A stretch of 64,000 nucleotides of DNA from Pseudoflavonifractor sp. 524-17 (lineage in GTDB: Bacteria > Bacillota > Clostridia > Oscillospirales > Oscillospiraceae). The translations under genes were made by a program, and so were the position numbers. The notes beneath the pieces are model-generated. The model saw nothing but the letters and a program-made list of their open reading frames with translations. It did not search any database and was not told the origin of the DNA. Shown here in pieces: positions 8,000 through 16,096 of this stretch. Every line of letters begins with the position of its first letter. The first letter of the stretch is position 1. The stretch lies in the NCBI RefSeq assembly GCF_009935845.1, contig NZ_QWEK01000022.1:16586-80585 (forward strand), read 5' to 3'.

Positions 8000-8240
8000 G
8001 AAAAACCGCCCCCGGCGTCGGCCAGGGGCGGAAAAATCCACGGTACCACCCTGATTATCCCAAACAGGGACGTCTCAAACCGCCCAATAACGGGGGCGAA
8101 GCGGTCCGCTCGTCACGAACAGCTCAGGCGTGGCATACGGACCGCGGGCCGAGGGCTCTCACCAATTCCCTCTCGCTTGGGGCCTGGCCGGTTCCGCTTC
8201 GTTCCTTCAACGCCGGTCTCGGTATCAAAACTACGCAGTT
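8000..8240 (-). promoter_or_regulatory. T-box leader (probably tRNA-Ala responsive)
   Basis: The minus strand carries the T-box core GGGTGGTACCGTGG (8038-8051), whose UGGN pairs with the tRNA acceptor end. A terminator follows (CCGCCCC...GGGGCGG plus TTTTT, about 8002-8030). The distal Stem I signature AGCGAGAGGG...GGTGAGAGCC lies near 8153-8178. Downstream of Stem I the most likely specifier is GCC (8132-8134), an alanine codon followed by A, which fits the presence of alaS in the operon. I could not fold the whole element, so the specifier is provisional. Confidence 0.85.
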
Positions 8241-8268
8241 ATTGTATCACACTTTCCGCCGTTGTCAA
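8241..8268 (-). promoter_or_regulatory. Promoter of the T-box/alaS operon
   Basis: Minus-strand -35 TTGACA (8263-8268), 16-bp spacer and -10 TACAAT (8241-8246). Confidence 0.7.
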
Positions 8269-8283
8269 CGGCGAAATTACCCC

Positions 8284-8320
8284 AAAAACCGCCCCGCCGT
8301 CCATCTGGACAGCGGGGCGG
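8284..8320 (-). terminator. Terminator of the grdX-grdE-grdB operon
   Basis: CCGCCCCGC pairs with GCGGGGCGG (8289-8320), followed by TTTTT on the minus strand, directly after the grdB stop. It shows that the operon ends at grdB. Confidence 0.85.
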
Positions 8321-8333
8321 AGGAAATCTTTGC

Positions 8334-9638
8334 TTAGTCGAAGACGGTCTGGTCGTCCACGGGGGTCTCCAGGGCCTTGAGGGCCTTCTCCACCATCTTG
8401 TAGCGCAGGTCGAACTCCTCCTCATGGGTGAGGGCGGGGTTGCCCAGGGGATGGGGGATGGCGATGGCGGGAACAATCCGGTTCGCGCCAACGGTCAGGG
8501 AGATGGGGGTGACGGTGCAGATATGCACCACGGGGATACCAGCGCGCTCAATCTCTTTTACCATCGTTGCACCGCAACGTGTGCAGGTGCCTCACGTAGA
8601 GGTGAGGATGGCGGCCTGTACGCCGGCATCCAGAAGATCCTGAGCAATCGCGGCGCCGTACTTCTTGGCGCTGGCCACGGCGGTGCCGTTGCCTACGGTG
8701 GTGTAGTAGAACTCGTGCAGAGAGCCGATCTTGCCCTCTTTCTCCATCTTGCGCAGGGCGTCCACAGGGAGCACGCGGTCGGAGTCCTCGTTGGCGTAGA
8801 CCGGGTCGTAGCCGCCGTGGGCGGTCTCGGAGTTCTCAGCGGTCAGATCCTCCACGCCGGCGATGCTGTACTTGCCGAACTTGGAAGCGGAGGAGGACTC
8901 AATGTGATCCGGGTTGCCCTTGGGCACAGTACCGCCGGAGGTAACCAGCGCCACTTTCATCTTGGAGATGTCGGCCACAGCGGGATTGGGGGCCACACGG
9001 TCAAAGGAGGGCATGGGGAACTCCGTGGTGAAGGGCTTGTCCGCCAGCTTGGCCAGCAGCATCTTCACGGCGCGGGTGGAACCCCGCTCAGCCTCGAAGA
9101 AGTTGACGCGCAGGCCGTTGGGCATATAGCCCTCCTCGGCGGAGGCGCCGATCTTCTCGCCCTTGCCCAGCTTGATGGCCAGAGCGGCCATTTTGGGAGC
9201 GGCCTGGCGCATACCGGCGGCGTTGTTCTTGGTGGCGATGATATACACCTTGTTCTTGAACATGTCGGCGCCGGGGTTCTCCTCATACATGCCGGTGACC
9301 ACAGGCAGCTTCAGCTCGTCCTTAACGGCGGCGGCCACGGTGCCGCAGGCCACGCCGTAACGGCCGGCGTTGAAGGCGGGACCGCAGATGACCACGTCGG
9401 GCTTGGCGTCGGAGATCATCTTGAGCACAGTGGCCTTGGCGGTGTCCAGGTTCTCGTTGAAATAGGAGTCGCCGCAGATCACGGTGCCCACGATTTCAGC
9501 CTCGCCCTTGAACGCGGTGTTGAGGGCCAGGCCGGGGCCCACGGCACCTTCACGGTACTCGGGGGGATAATCAGCCTTCTCCTCGCCGCCGATCTGAGCG
9601 AAGAACTGGTTGATATAGTGAACGACTTTCAAACTCAT
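8334..9638 (-). CDS. grdB: Glycine reductase complex component B subunit gamma, selenoprotein GrdB
   Basis: A 434-residue selenoprotein encoded through an in-frame UGA at 8592-8594. The context AILTST-UGA-GTCTRCGATM matches the conserved Sec-containing site of GrdB; the codon corresponds to residue 349, close to its place in known GrdB proteins. The remaining 85 residues (through PISLTVGANRIVPAIAIPHP) are typical GrdB and end at TAA 8334-8336. GrdB with the GrdE chains forms substrate-binding component B of glycine reductase, which passes a carboxymethyl group to selenoprotein A. GrdF (sarcosine) and GrdH (betaine) are close relatives; the glycine riboswitch favours glycine. Ordinary gene calling would split this gene at the UGA. 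Confidence 0.93.
8556..8594 (-). promoter_or_regulatory. Sec UGA codon with downstream SECIS-like hairpin in grdB
   Basis: Eighteen bases after the UGA (8592-8594), the mRNA forms a perfect 6-bp stem CGTTGC/GCAACG (8574-8579 and 8565-8570) closed by the loop GGU. The distance and the GGU apical loop resemble bacterial SECIS elements that recruit SelB. Confidence 0.75.
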
Positions 9639-9652
9639 TACAGCTCTCCTCC

Positions 9653-10933
9653 TTATCTGGCGCTGAGCTTGTTGAAGCCCATCTCATTGGTGGCGCCGGT
9701 AATGACCTGGAGCTCGGCGGTGATGGAGCCGTCAGCCTCCAGGGAACCGTCAAAGCCGCCGGCGATGATGTTGGCAGCCTCGGGATGGCCGATCACCTTG
9801 TCCATCTTGGGCAGGTGGATGACCATGTTGGCGTTGCCGCCGGTAACCACCGCGTTGGCGGCGGGGTCGGCGTCCGCAAGGGACTGGGAAGCGCCGTCCT
9901 GGCCGGCGTACTCGTCGGTGATGATGACGGTCTTGATCCCCGCGGCCTCCAGCTTCTTGCAGTTCATGATCAGGTCGGTATCCGGGTTGCCGAAGCCCTC
10001 CTGGCTGACCAGGGCGCCGTCCAGCTCCAGGAAGGAGGCCAGCTTGGTGGACCAGTCAGAGGAACGCTCCTTGTCCATCAGGTAGACGTTCTCATTGGTG
10101 ATGATGACGCCCACAAAGTTGATGGTCTTGCCGTGCTGCTCCAGCAGATCGTGAATCACCGGGTTGTTCAGGTGGTGATAGGTGGTGTTCTTGTCGCAGG
10201 CGGACACGCAGTTGCCGCTCAGAATCGCGCCGTCCATGGTCTCGGTGGGGTTGAGGATGGTGGGCATGGAGCGCTTCATGTCAACGCCGTAGACGTAAGT
10301 GTCGTGGAGCAGGCCCTGGCTCTGGAGCATCAGGACATAGCCCACGCGGGGCAGGTCGGGGTACTTCTCCTTGCCGCTCATGACGCCGGAGGTCTCGTAC
10401 ACCTTGGTCTCGTCGGGCGTCAGGGTGCGGGCCAGCTCGCCCAGGTAGGTGGCGGCCTTCAGGCCGGCCATCCGGATGGCGTGCTCGTGCTGGTGCTGCT
10501 TGATGCCCTCCTTGGGCTCGCAGATCATGACCAGGTTGTGGAGCTTGGAGAAGGGGGTGTAGTCGGCGCCGGGGCCGGTCATGTCGATGATGCCCTCCTG
10601 GAAGCCCACCACCTTGCCGGTGGTGACCACGGCGCAGCCCTTGAGAACATGGGTCTTGCCGCTGCCCACAGTGCCCACCTTGGAGATGACGCCGGGGAAC
10701 ACGCCGCCGGGGCCCTCTACCTTGACGCGGGGCTCGATAACATCCTTAACGGGGATGACGCGGACAGACTCGCCGGGATGAACCACGTCGAATTCGACGC
10801 TGGCAAGATCCTCGTCCTCCAGCAGCAGAGCACGCAGCTCCTCTACATTGACGTAGAGGGTGCCGCTGTCCACCTTGGAGCAGTCGCCGAGCTTAATGTC
10901 GCTGATGTGAATTTCGCCTAATTCCAGCCGCAT
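9653..10933 (-). CDS. grdE: Glycine reductase complex component B subunits alpha and beta (GrdE proprotein)
   Basis: A 426-residue proprotein. Known GrdE is cleaved autocatalytically before an internal cysteine that becomes a carbonyl (pyruvoyl-type) group; here the site GN/CVSACDKN places that residue at Cys242. The two chains join GrdB to make component B, which binds glycine as a Schiff base. The start ATG at 10933 (MRLELGEIHI) has AAAGGAGAG upstream; a longer reading would enter grdX and is rejected. Gaps to grdX and grdB are 4 and 14 bases, so the three genes form one operon. Sarcosine (GrdG) or betaine (GrdI) homologues cannot be fully excluded. Confidence 0.93.
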   Translation of the reverse strand: MRLELGEIHISDIKLGDCSKVDSGTLYVNVEELRALLLEDEDLASVEFDVVHPGESVRVIPVKDVIEPRVKVEGPGGVFPGVISKVGTVGSGKTHVLKGCAVVTTGKVVGFQEGIIDMTGPGADYTPFSKLHNLVMICEPKEGIKQHQHEHAIRMAGLKAATYLGELARTLTPDETKVYETSGVMSGKEKYPDLPRVGYVLMLQSQGLLHDTYVYGVDMKRSMPTILNPTETMDGAILSGNCVSACDKNTTYHHLNNPVIHDLLEQHGKTINFVGVIITNENVYLMDKERSSDWSTKLASFLELDGALVSQEGFGNPDTDLIMNCKKLEAAGIKTVIITDEYAGQDGASQSLADADPAANAVVTGGNANMVIHLPKMDKVIGHPEAANIIAGGFDGSLEADGSITAELQVITGATNEMGFNKLSAR

Positions 10934-10937
10934 AGTC

Positions 10938-11324
10938 TCACTCTCCTTTTTGTAAATGAGGGGCCAGCGCCCCGTGGATAAGCCGATAGTCGATTTCCGC
11001 AAAGTCTTCGCGCATACTCTCCGGCGCGTCCTCCCCCCGCTGGAAGCGGGGCTTGAACTGCCGGCAGACCGCGAGGGCGGACTCAATCAGGGTGAGAGAG
11101 TCCATGTCCAGCCCCCCGGTCTCCCTGGTCAGCGCCACGGAACGGAAGGGTGTCTCGTTGGGCTTGACGCTGCCTGCCAGGGGATGGGTGAGCAGCTTGT
11201 GGCCCTGGTGGATCAGGTCGCGCACGGCGCACAGCACGTCGGTGTGTCCACCCTCCACAAACTGAAGGGTACACAGCCCGCCGTAGGCCTGACGGACTTT
11301 CTCGTTGTTTGTCACCAGAATCAA
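10938..11324 (-). CDS. grdX: GrdX family protein
   Basis: A 128-residue protein that matches GrdX, a small conserved protein of unknown function encoded at the head of glycine/sarcosine/betaine reductase operons. It starts MILVTNNEKVRQAYGG. The start codon is TTG at 11322-11324, supported by AAAGGAG 8 bases upstream. It is the first gene after the tandem glycine riboswitch and is followed 4 bases later by grdE. Confidence 0.85.
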   Translation of the reverse strand: MILVTNNEKVRQAYGGLCTLQFVEGGHTDVLCAVRDLIHQGHKLLTHPLAGSVKPNETPFRSVALTRETGGLDMDSLTLIESALAVCRQFKPRFQRGEDAPESMREDFAEIDYRLIHGALAPHLQKGE

Positions 11325-11341
11325 AGCCTTCTCTCCTTTGT

Positions 11342-11390
11342 GAAAACGGGGCGCAGGGTAGACCGGTTACGTACTGCCCTGCACCCTGTT
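11342..11390 (-). terminator. Expression-platform terminator of the glycine riboswitch
   Basis: GGGTGCAGGG pairs with CCCTGCGCCC and is followed by CGTTTTC, just upstream of the grdX ribosome site. Glycine binding would be expected to prevent it forming. Confidence 0.65.
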
Positions 11391-11582
11391 AAAAACCTGA
11401 GAGATTCCCCCCGTAAACGGGGGTTGCCCCTTCGGCGCCACAATACGGAGATTATGGTCTTTTCAGAGTCCTGTCCGGCTGCGGTACCGTTACCTGAGAA
11501 GTTCGCGGCCCACTCGGCCATGGCCCGCTTATACCTTCGGTGGCCGTCCCAGTCTGATCCGGCGCTCTCCCGCAGTCATCAT
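11388..11582 (-). promoter_or_regulatory. Tandem glycine riboswitch
   Basis: Two glycine aptamers follow one another on the minus strand. The first has GGGAGAGCGCC, CACCGAAGG and TTCTCAGGTAACGG. The second has GGCGCCGAAGGGGCAAC and AATCTCTCAGGTTTTTAACAG. These are the conserved CCGAAGG and CTCAGG blocks of gcvT-type glycine RNAs. The position directly before grdX-grdE-grdB fits glycine switching on glycine reductase. Confidence 0.9.
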
Positions 11583-11611
11583 CCAGCTATATTGATTTTG
11601 TCGATGACCGT

Positions 11612-11640
11612 ATTATAACATATCGGCTTTTTTAATACAA
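11612..11640 (-). promoter_or_regulatory. Promoter of the grd operon
   Basis: Minus-strand -35 TTGTAT (11635-11640), 17-bp spacer and -10 TATAAT (11612-11617), just upstream of the first glycine aptamer. Confidence 0.7.
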
Positions 11641-11720
11641 TACCATTTAAACAATAAACATTATTCACAAGGCCCTATCTTTCCACGAATTACACAGTTT
11701 ATATACTGATAGGTTTAAAT

Positions 11721-12668
11721 TCAGAACAGTCCAGTCTTTAAAATAATGTCGTTTTTTGTAATTTTCCCCCAGGAAAAGGCGGGGATCAGCATCTGGGGGA
11801 CACAGGGCCGGGGGGCGGGCTGAAGTCCGGCCAAAAAGGCCAGCCGGCCCACGATCTCCGGGGCGGAAAACCGCCGGCCCAGAGCGGACAAGTCCAGATC
11901 TCCGTCCCGCTTGGACAGCCGCCGTCCGTCCTCCGCCAGGAGGAGGGGCACATGGAAAAACTTCGGCTCCGGCAGGCCCAGAAGCCGGTAAAGCCAGCAT
12001 TGCCGCGGGGTGGAGTCCAACAAATCACGCCCCCGGACCACCTGGTTGATCTGCATCGCTCCGTCGTCCGCCACCACCGCCAGCTGGTAGGCGTATACTC
12101 CGTCGGACCGGCGGACAATGAAGTCTCCGCAGTCCTGGTCCAAGCGCTGCGCAAAGGGGCCCAGATGTCCGTCCACAACAGACACCCGCTCCTCCGGCAC
12201 CATCACCCGCCAGGCCGGCCGCCGGGTGCGGGCCAGTGCTTCCCGCCCTTCGGGGGAGAGGCTTCTGCACCGGCCATTGTAGACGGTCTGTCCGTCGGAT
12301 TGGTGGGGGGCGGCGGCGGCGAGCCGCTCCGCCCGGGTGCAGTAGCAGGGGTAGATCAGCCCCTTTTCCTCCAGGGCGGCGAAGGCGGCGGCGTAGCAGG
12401 ACGTGCGCGCACTCTGGAGGTAAGGTCCGTAGGGCCCCCCCTTCTCGTAGCCCTCGTCCCAGTCCAGGCCCAGCCAGCGCAGATCCTCCGCCACCTGCCG
12501 GGCGTATGCGCTCCGGCACCGGTCCGGGTCCAGATCCTCCATCCGCAGCACCATTGTGCCCCCGGCGGCGCGGACGGACAGCCAGGCCAGCAGAGCGGTA
12601 AATACATTCCCCAGGTGCATCCGGCCGCTGGGACTGGGGGCGAAGCGGCCCCTCACCGGCCCGTCCAC
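11721..12668 (-). CDS. gluQ: Glutamyl-Q tRNA(Asp) synthetase
   Basis: A 315-residue truncated glutamyl-tRNA synthetase paralogue lacking the anticodon-binding domain, as in GluQRS, which attaches glutamate to queuosine of tRNA-Asp. The HIGH-type motif is FAPSPSGRMHLGN near the N-terminus, the KMSKS-type motif is RLSKRDGD, and a CYC plus distant Cys form the family zinc site. The start is GTG at 12668 with GGAGGGG upstream; its first base is the last base of the preceding TAG (TAGTG), so translation is coupled to the U32 gene. Frames extending further upstream overlap that gene and are rejected. Confidence 0.88.
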   Translation of the reverse strand: MDGPVRGRFAPSPSGRMHLGNVFTALLAWLSVRAAGGTMVLRMEDLDPDRCRSAYARQVAEDLRWLGLDWDEGYEKGGPYGPYLQSARTSCYAAAFAALEEKGLIYPCYCTRAERLAAAAPHQSDGQTVYNGRCRSLSPEGREALARTRRPAWRVMVPEERVSVVDGHLGPFAQRLDQDCGDFIVRRSDGVYAYQLAVVADDGAMQINQVVRGRDLLDSTPRQCWLYRLLGLPEPKFFHVPLLLAEDGRRLSKRDGDLDLSALGRRFSAPEIVGRLAFLAGLQPAPRPCVPQMLIPAFSWGKITKNDIILKTGLF

Positions 12669-13870
12669 TATAACCCCTCCGCCCGGCGGCGCAGCACAGA
12701 CAGGGGCGGCACCGCCCGAGGCAGGTGGAGGGTGAATTTCATCTGGGGGGTGCGGGGCTCCGCCAGAGGACAGCCCTCCTCGTCCTCCATCAATGGGATT
12801 TTCAGGGAGAAGGGCGCCACATCGGGTCCCACCAGCTCCAGCGTATCTCCCGCCCGGAACTTGTTGCGCAGCGAGCACCAGGCCTGTCCGTCAGGGGTGC
12901 AGGACTCCACCACGGCGCACACCTGATAATCCCGGATGTAGCGGGCGTCGGCTGTGTACTGGCCGGGCTGGCCGAACCAGAAGCCGGTGGAGTAGTGCCG
13001 GTGGCTCACCTTCTCCACCTCGTCCCGCCACAGGGGGGACAGGGGCTGGCCGGACAGCGCGGCGTCCACCCCGTGGCGGTAGGCCCCGGTAATCACCCCG
13101 GCGTAGTAGGCGCTCTTGGCCCTGCCCTCAATTTTCAGGGAGTCCACCCCCGCCTCCAGCAGGGCGGGGATGTGATCAATCATGCACATATCCCGGCTGT
13201 TGAGAATAAAGGTCTCCCCGTTTTCCTCAAAGACAGGGAAGTACTCCCCGGGGCGCTTCTCCTCCATCAGGGCGTACTGATACCGGCAGGGCTGGGCGCA
13301 GGCCCCCCGCTGGGCGTCCCGGCCGGTCATGTAGTTGGACAGCACGCACCGGCCGGAGTAGCTCACACACATGGCCCCATGGACAAAGGCCTCAATCTCC
13401 AGGGTCTTGGGGGTCTTGGCTCTCAGCTGGGCCACCTCGTCCAGAGAGAGCTCCCGTGCGAGAATTACCCGGTCCGCCCCCAGGTCGTGCCACGCCCGGG
13501 CGGCGGCGTAGTTGGTGATCCCCGCCTGGGTGGAGATGTGCCGCTTGAGCCTGGGGGCGTACTTCCCCGCCAGCTGAAAGGCCCCCAGGTCCGCCAGAAT
13601 GACGCCGTCGGCCCCGGCGGCGTCTATCACCTCCAGCCAGGCGGGGAGGCGGTCCATCTCCCCGTTGCGGGGCATGGTGTTGCAGGTGACGTAGACCTTG
13701 ACTCCATGGGCACGGCAGTGGGCCGCCGCGTCCGTCAGGGCGTCAGGGGAGAAATTCCCCGCGAAGGCCCGCATTCCGAAGCTGTTTCCCGCCAGATAGA
13801 CCGCGTCCGCCCCATAGGCCACGGCCATGTTCAGCCGCTCTCTGTCCCCCGCCGGGGAAAGAAGTTCCAT
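12668..13870 (-). CDS. U32-family peptidase-like tRNA hydroxylation protein (TrhP/RlhA type)
   Basis: A 400-residue U32 (collagenase-like) protein. Four conserved cysteines, about 168, 175, 191 and 195 in the segment CVSYSGRC...CAQPC, are the iron-sulfur ligands of the U32 family. Members of this branch (TrhP, RlhA) carry out prephenate-dependent hydroxylation of tRNA U34 or rRNA C2501 rather than proteolysis. The start ATG at 13870 (MELLSPAGD) has AGGAAGG 9 bases upstream; an earlier in-frame ATG lies too close to that site. Its stop overlaps the gluQ start, pairing two RNA-modification genes. The exact target is not determined. Confidence 0.85.
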   Translation of the reverse strand: MELLSPAGDRERLNMAVAYGADAVYLAGNSFGMRAFAGNFSPDALTDAAAHCRAHGVKVYVTCNTMPRNGEMDRLPAWLEVIDAAGADGVILADLGAFQLAGKYAPRLKRHISTQAGITNYAAARAWHDLGADRVILARELSLDEVAQLRAKTPKTLEIEAFVHGAMCVSYSGRCVLSNYMTGRDAQRGACAQPCRYQYALMEEKRPGEYFPVFEENGETFILNSRDMCMIDHIPALLEAGVDSLKIEGRAKSAYYAGVITGAYRHGVDAALSGQPLSPLWRDEVEKVSHRHYSTGFWFGQPGQYTADARYIRDYQVCAVVESCTPDGQAWCSLRNKFRAGDTLELVGPDVAPFSLKIPLMEDEEGCPLAEPRTPQMKFTLHLPRAVPPLSVLRRRAEGL

Positions 13871-13889
13871 GCTCATCATCCTTCCTGAC

Positions 13890-13928
13890 AATACGGCGGG
13901 CGCGGTCAGCCGCGCCCGCCGTATTGCT
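13890..13928. repeat. Perfect inverted repeat between mltG and the U32 gene
   Basis: CAATACGGCGGGCGCGG and its exact complement flank a TCAG loop, a 17-bp stem. There is no clear T tract on the minus strand, so it may be an mRNA-stabilising or weak termination hairpin. Confidence 0.7.
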
Positions 13929-13991
13929 CAGCCCCTTTTTTCACAACCGTCCTGCCAGGGCCTCCCGGCTGTGACTACAGGCTTTTATTGT

Positions 13992-15155
13992 TTAATTCTG
14001 AGTTTGGGTTTGATACCGCTCCTGGGTGGCGATAAAGTCCTGCTGTCCCTTCAGCGTACGGAAGAAGGAGTGGGTGCCGTCGTCCCCCAGGGCGTAGTAA
14101 TAGTACTCAGTATCCGCCGGGTACAAAGCGGCCCGGATGGCCACAAGGCCCGGGTTGGAGATGGCCGTGGGGGGCAGGCCGGGGTGTATGCGGGTGTTGT
14201 AGGGGGTGTCCGCGTTTACGTCCACCACCGTGCCGCCGGTGACGTAGAGGATGGTGGCATCGATGCCCAGAGTGCTGCCGGTCTCGCTGTTGGGCCGCTC
14301 CAGGCGGTTGTAGATCACCGAGGCGATGTTGGTCTGGTCGCTGCCGTCGGTCTCCTTCTCAATCATAGAGGCGATGTTGACGATCTGGGCCACGGTATAG
14401 CCCCGGTCTGCAGCCACTTGGCGCAGATCATCGGTAAACACCTCGTCAAAGCGGAGGATCATCTTGTTGAGGATCTGCAGGGGGTCCCCGCCCATATAGA
14501 AGTGATAGGTGTCGGGGAAGAGATAGCCCTCCAGCCGGTGGTAGTCCCCAGTGGGCAGATCCTTCAGGAAGGAGTACTTAAACTGGTGGTTTGCGGCCAC
14601 ATCCCGGAGCTTTTCCACCGTGGAAACCTCATTCTGCTCCAGCAGGGCGAAGATCTGATCCAGCGTCATGCCCTCGGTAATGGTGATCTCCACCTCCTTG
14701 CGGCTGGCGGAGCCCTTGCCCATGCTGTCAATCAGGGCCCGGTAGTCCATATCCGTGTCCAGATCATAGGTGCCGGCGGTGATCTTGCTGCGCTCCTCTA
14801 CCTTGGTGAGGGCCGCGAAGAGCTTGAACACAAATTTGTACTCAATCAGGCCGTTCTCCTCCAAAATATCGGCCACCTCGTCTACCGTGGCCCCCTCCCG
14901 GATGGCAATTGTGGCGGTATGGGGCGCCTTGTTCAGGGCCAGCATATCGCTGGCGGCCATCCAGCCCACCTTGGCCAGAAGGGCGGAAATGCCGATGACA
15001 AACACCACATAGAGCAGGGCGAAGAGGGGCCCCAGCCTGCGCCGGCGGCGCTTGCGGGGCGGGCGCTGGGGCTCCTCCTCCTGGCGGGCACGCCGTCCGC
15101 TCTCCCGGCCCCCCTGGGCCCGGCGGCCGGAGGCGCGATCGTATTCCTGTGACAT
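13992..15155 (-). CDS. mltG: Endolytic transglycosylase MltG
   Basis: A 387-residue YceG/MltG protein that cuts nascent peptidoglycan near the inner membrane and sets glycan strand length. The N-terminus is strongly basic and disordered (residues 1-40), followed by one membrane span (about 41-61). A LysM-like region comes next, and the catalytic domain has EGYLFPDTY (about 209-217) and IASMIEKETDG, where Glu266 matches the catalytic glutamate. AGGAG lies upstream of the ATG at 15155. It is separated from the U32 gene by a perfect hairpin. Confidence 0.93.
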   Translation of the reverse strand: MSQEYDRASGRRAQGGRESGRRARQEEEPQRPPRKRRRRRLGPLFALLYVVFVIGISALLAKVGWMAASDMLALNKAPHTATIAIREGATVDEVADILEENGLIEYKFVFKLFAALTKVEERSKITAGTYDLDTDMDYRALIDSMGKGSASRKEVEITITEGMTLDQIFALLEQNEVSTVEKLRDVAANHQFKYSFLKDLPTGDYHRLEGYLFPDTYHFYMGGDPLQILNKMILRFDEVFTDDLRQVAADRGYTVAQIVNIASMIEKETDGSDQTNIASVIYNRLERPNSETGSTLGIDATILYVTGGTVVDVNADTPYNTRIHPGLPPTAISNPGLVAIRAALYPADTEYYYYALGDDGTHSFFRTLKGQQDFIATQERYQTQTQN

Positions 15156-15299
15156 GGACTCAACTCCTAACTGTGGGCCCGGGACGCGGCCCGGGATAGA
15201 TAAAAAAGGTGGTGCACCAATTCCGCCGCCGGCGCATAGCATAAGTCAGTTCGGGAGGGAGCGGCGCTCTCTTCCAGAAAGATATGAGGTGAACTGTTT

Positions 15300-15458
15300 A
15301 TGTGCTTTGGTAACAACGGTTGGGGCAACGGCGGTCTTTGGATTGTGGTCATCATCATCCTGCTGGTATGCTGCGGCTGCGGCGGCAGCTGCGGAAACAA
15401 CAGCTGTGGCTGCGGCGGCAACAACTGCGGCTGCGGCGGCGGTGAGGTATGCTGCTGA
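15300..15458 (+). CDS. Tiny Cys/Gly-rich membrane protein (YjcZ-like)
   Basis: A 52-residue protein on the opposite strand to its neighbours. It begins with an Asn/Gly/Trp segment (NNGWGNGGLW), has one hydrophobic span WIVVIIILLV (about 14-23), and then a tail of CCGCGG, CGNNSCGCGG, NNCGCGGGEVCC with eleven cysteines. TGAGGTGA precedes the ATG and a strong terminator follows 20 bases after the stop, so it looks like a complete gene. The span resembles YjcZ-type small sporulation proteins, but the cysteine tail is unusual. Possible roles include the spore coat or metal binding; none is shown. Confidence 0.65.
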   Translation: MCFGNNGWGNGGLWIVVIIILLVCCGCGGSCGNNSCGCGGNNCGCGGGEVCC

Positions 15459-15478
15459 GGCAGTCAGACCGCTACATG

Positions 15479-15512
15479 ACAAGGCGGGGCGCAAGCCCCG
15501 CCTTTTTACTGG
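15479..15512 (+). terminator. Terminator after the Cys/Gly-rich gene
   Basis: AAGGCGGGGC and GCCCCGCCTT flank a short GCAA-type loop, followed by TTTTT. It also covers the last bases of the convergent cycloligase gene. Confidence 0.85.
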
Positions 15513-16096
15513 GCTTTTGGGGCGGAGAACATCCCGCTCTGGGTGATCACCAGGTCCACCGGCCGGTCATGCCCCTCCCGGGGGACGGCGTCCAGCAGGA
15601 AGCAGTCCCGGCACAGGGCCGCGGTAACGGCGGCAGTGCGGGGGAGATAACGGTCATAGTATCCCCCGCCCTGGCCCAGCCGATAACAAAAACGGTCAAA
15701 GGCCAGCCCGGGGATCAAAATCAGATCAAAGGCTTCCGGGGCAATTACCGGGCTGTCCTCCGGCGGTTCCAGCATCCCATACCGATGGCGCACCAGGGGC
15801 ACGGCCCCGTCATAAAGGCGGGCCTCCATCTCTCCCGGAACGCCGGTACACCGGGGCAGGGCCACGGTCTTGCCCATCCGGAGCAGGGGCTGGAAGAGCT
15901 GGGCGGTGTCCAGCTCCGCCCCCATGCCGCAGTAGAGCAGGATGGTTCCCGCATCGCGCAGGGCGTCCAGATCCAAAAAGCGGCGGAAGAGCTGCCTGTC
16001 CCCGTCCTGGCGCTCCTGCAGGGTAAGGGCCTTCATCCGGGCCCGGATCTCCCGGCGCAGGGCCGCCTTTTCCTCAGTGATGGAAGTGTATGGCAT
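15506..16096 (-). CDS. 5-formyltetrahydrofolate cyclo-ligase
   Basis: A 196-residue protein of the YgfA/MTHFS family, converting 5-formyl-THF to 5,10-methenyl-THF with ATP. Diagnostic segments are the N-terminal KAALRREIRARMKAL helix and LILIPGLAFDRFCYRLGQGG followed by GYYDRYL, the ATP/folate site. The length is normal. The start ATG overlaps the end of the DJ-1 gene by 23 bases, indicating translational coupling. Confidence 0.93.
   Translation of the reverse strand: MPYTSITEEKAALRREIRARMKALTLQERQDGDRQLFRRFLDLDALRDAGTILLYCGMGAELDTAQLFQPLLRMGKTVALPRCTGVPGEMEARLYDGAVPLVRHRYGMLEPPEDSPVIAPEAFDLILIPGLAFDRFCYRLGQGGGYYDRYLPRTAAVTAALCRDCFLLDAVPREGHDRPVDLVITQSGMFSAPKAQ

Noticed and set aside
8592..8594. 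Treating the UGA in grdB as an ordinary stop making a pseudogene.
   Set aside because: The downstream 85 residues are conserved GrdB sequence in the same frame and a SECIS-like hairpin follows.
8130..10085. A 651-codon plus-strand frame across the T-box and grdB.
   Set aside because: It runs through the T-box leader and opposite grdB/grdE; not a real gene.
15313..15440. Repeated GGCTGCGGCGGC units that could look like a simple repeat array.
   Set aside because: They are codons of the Cys/Gly-rich tail of the small membrane protein.
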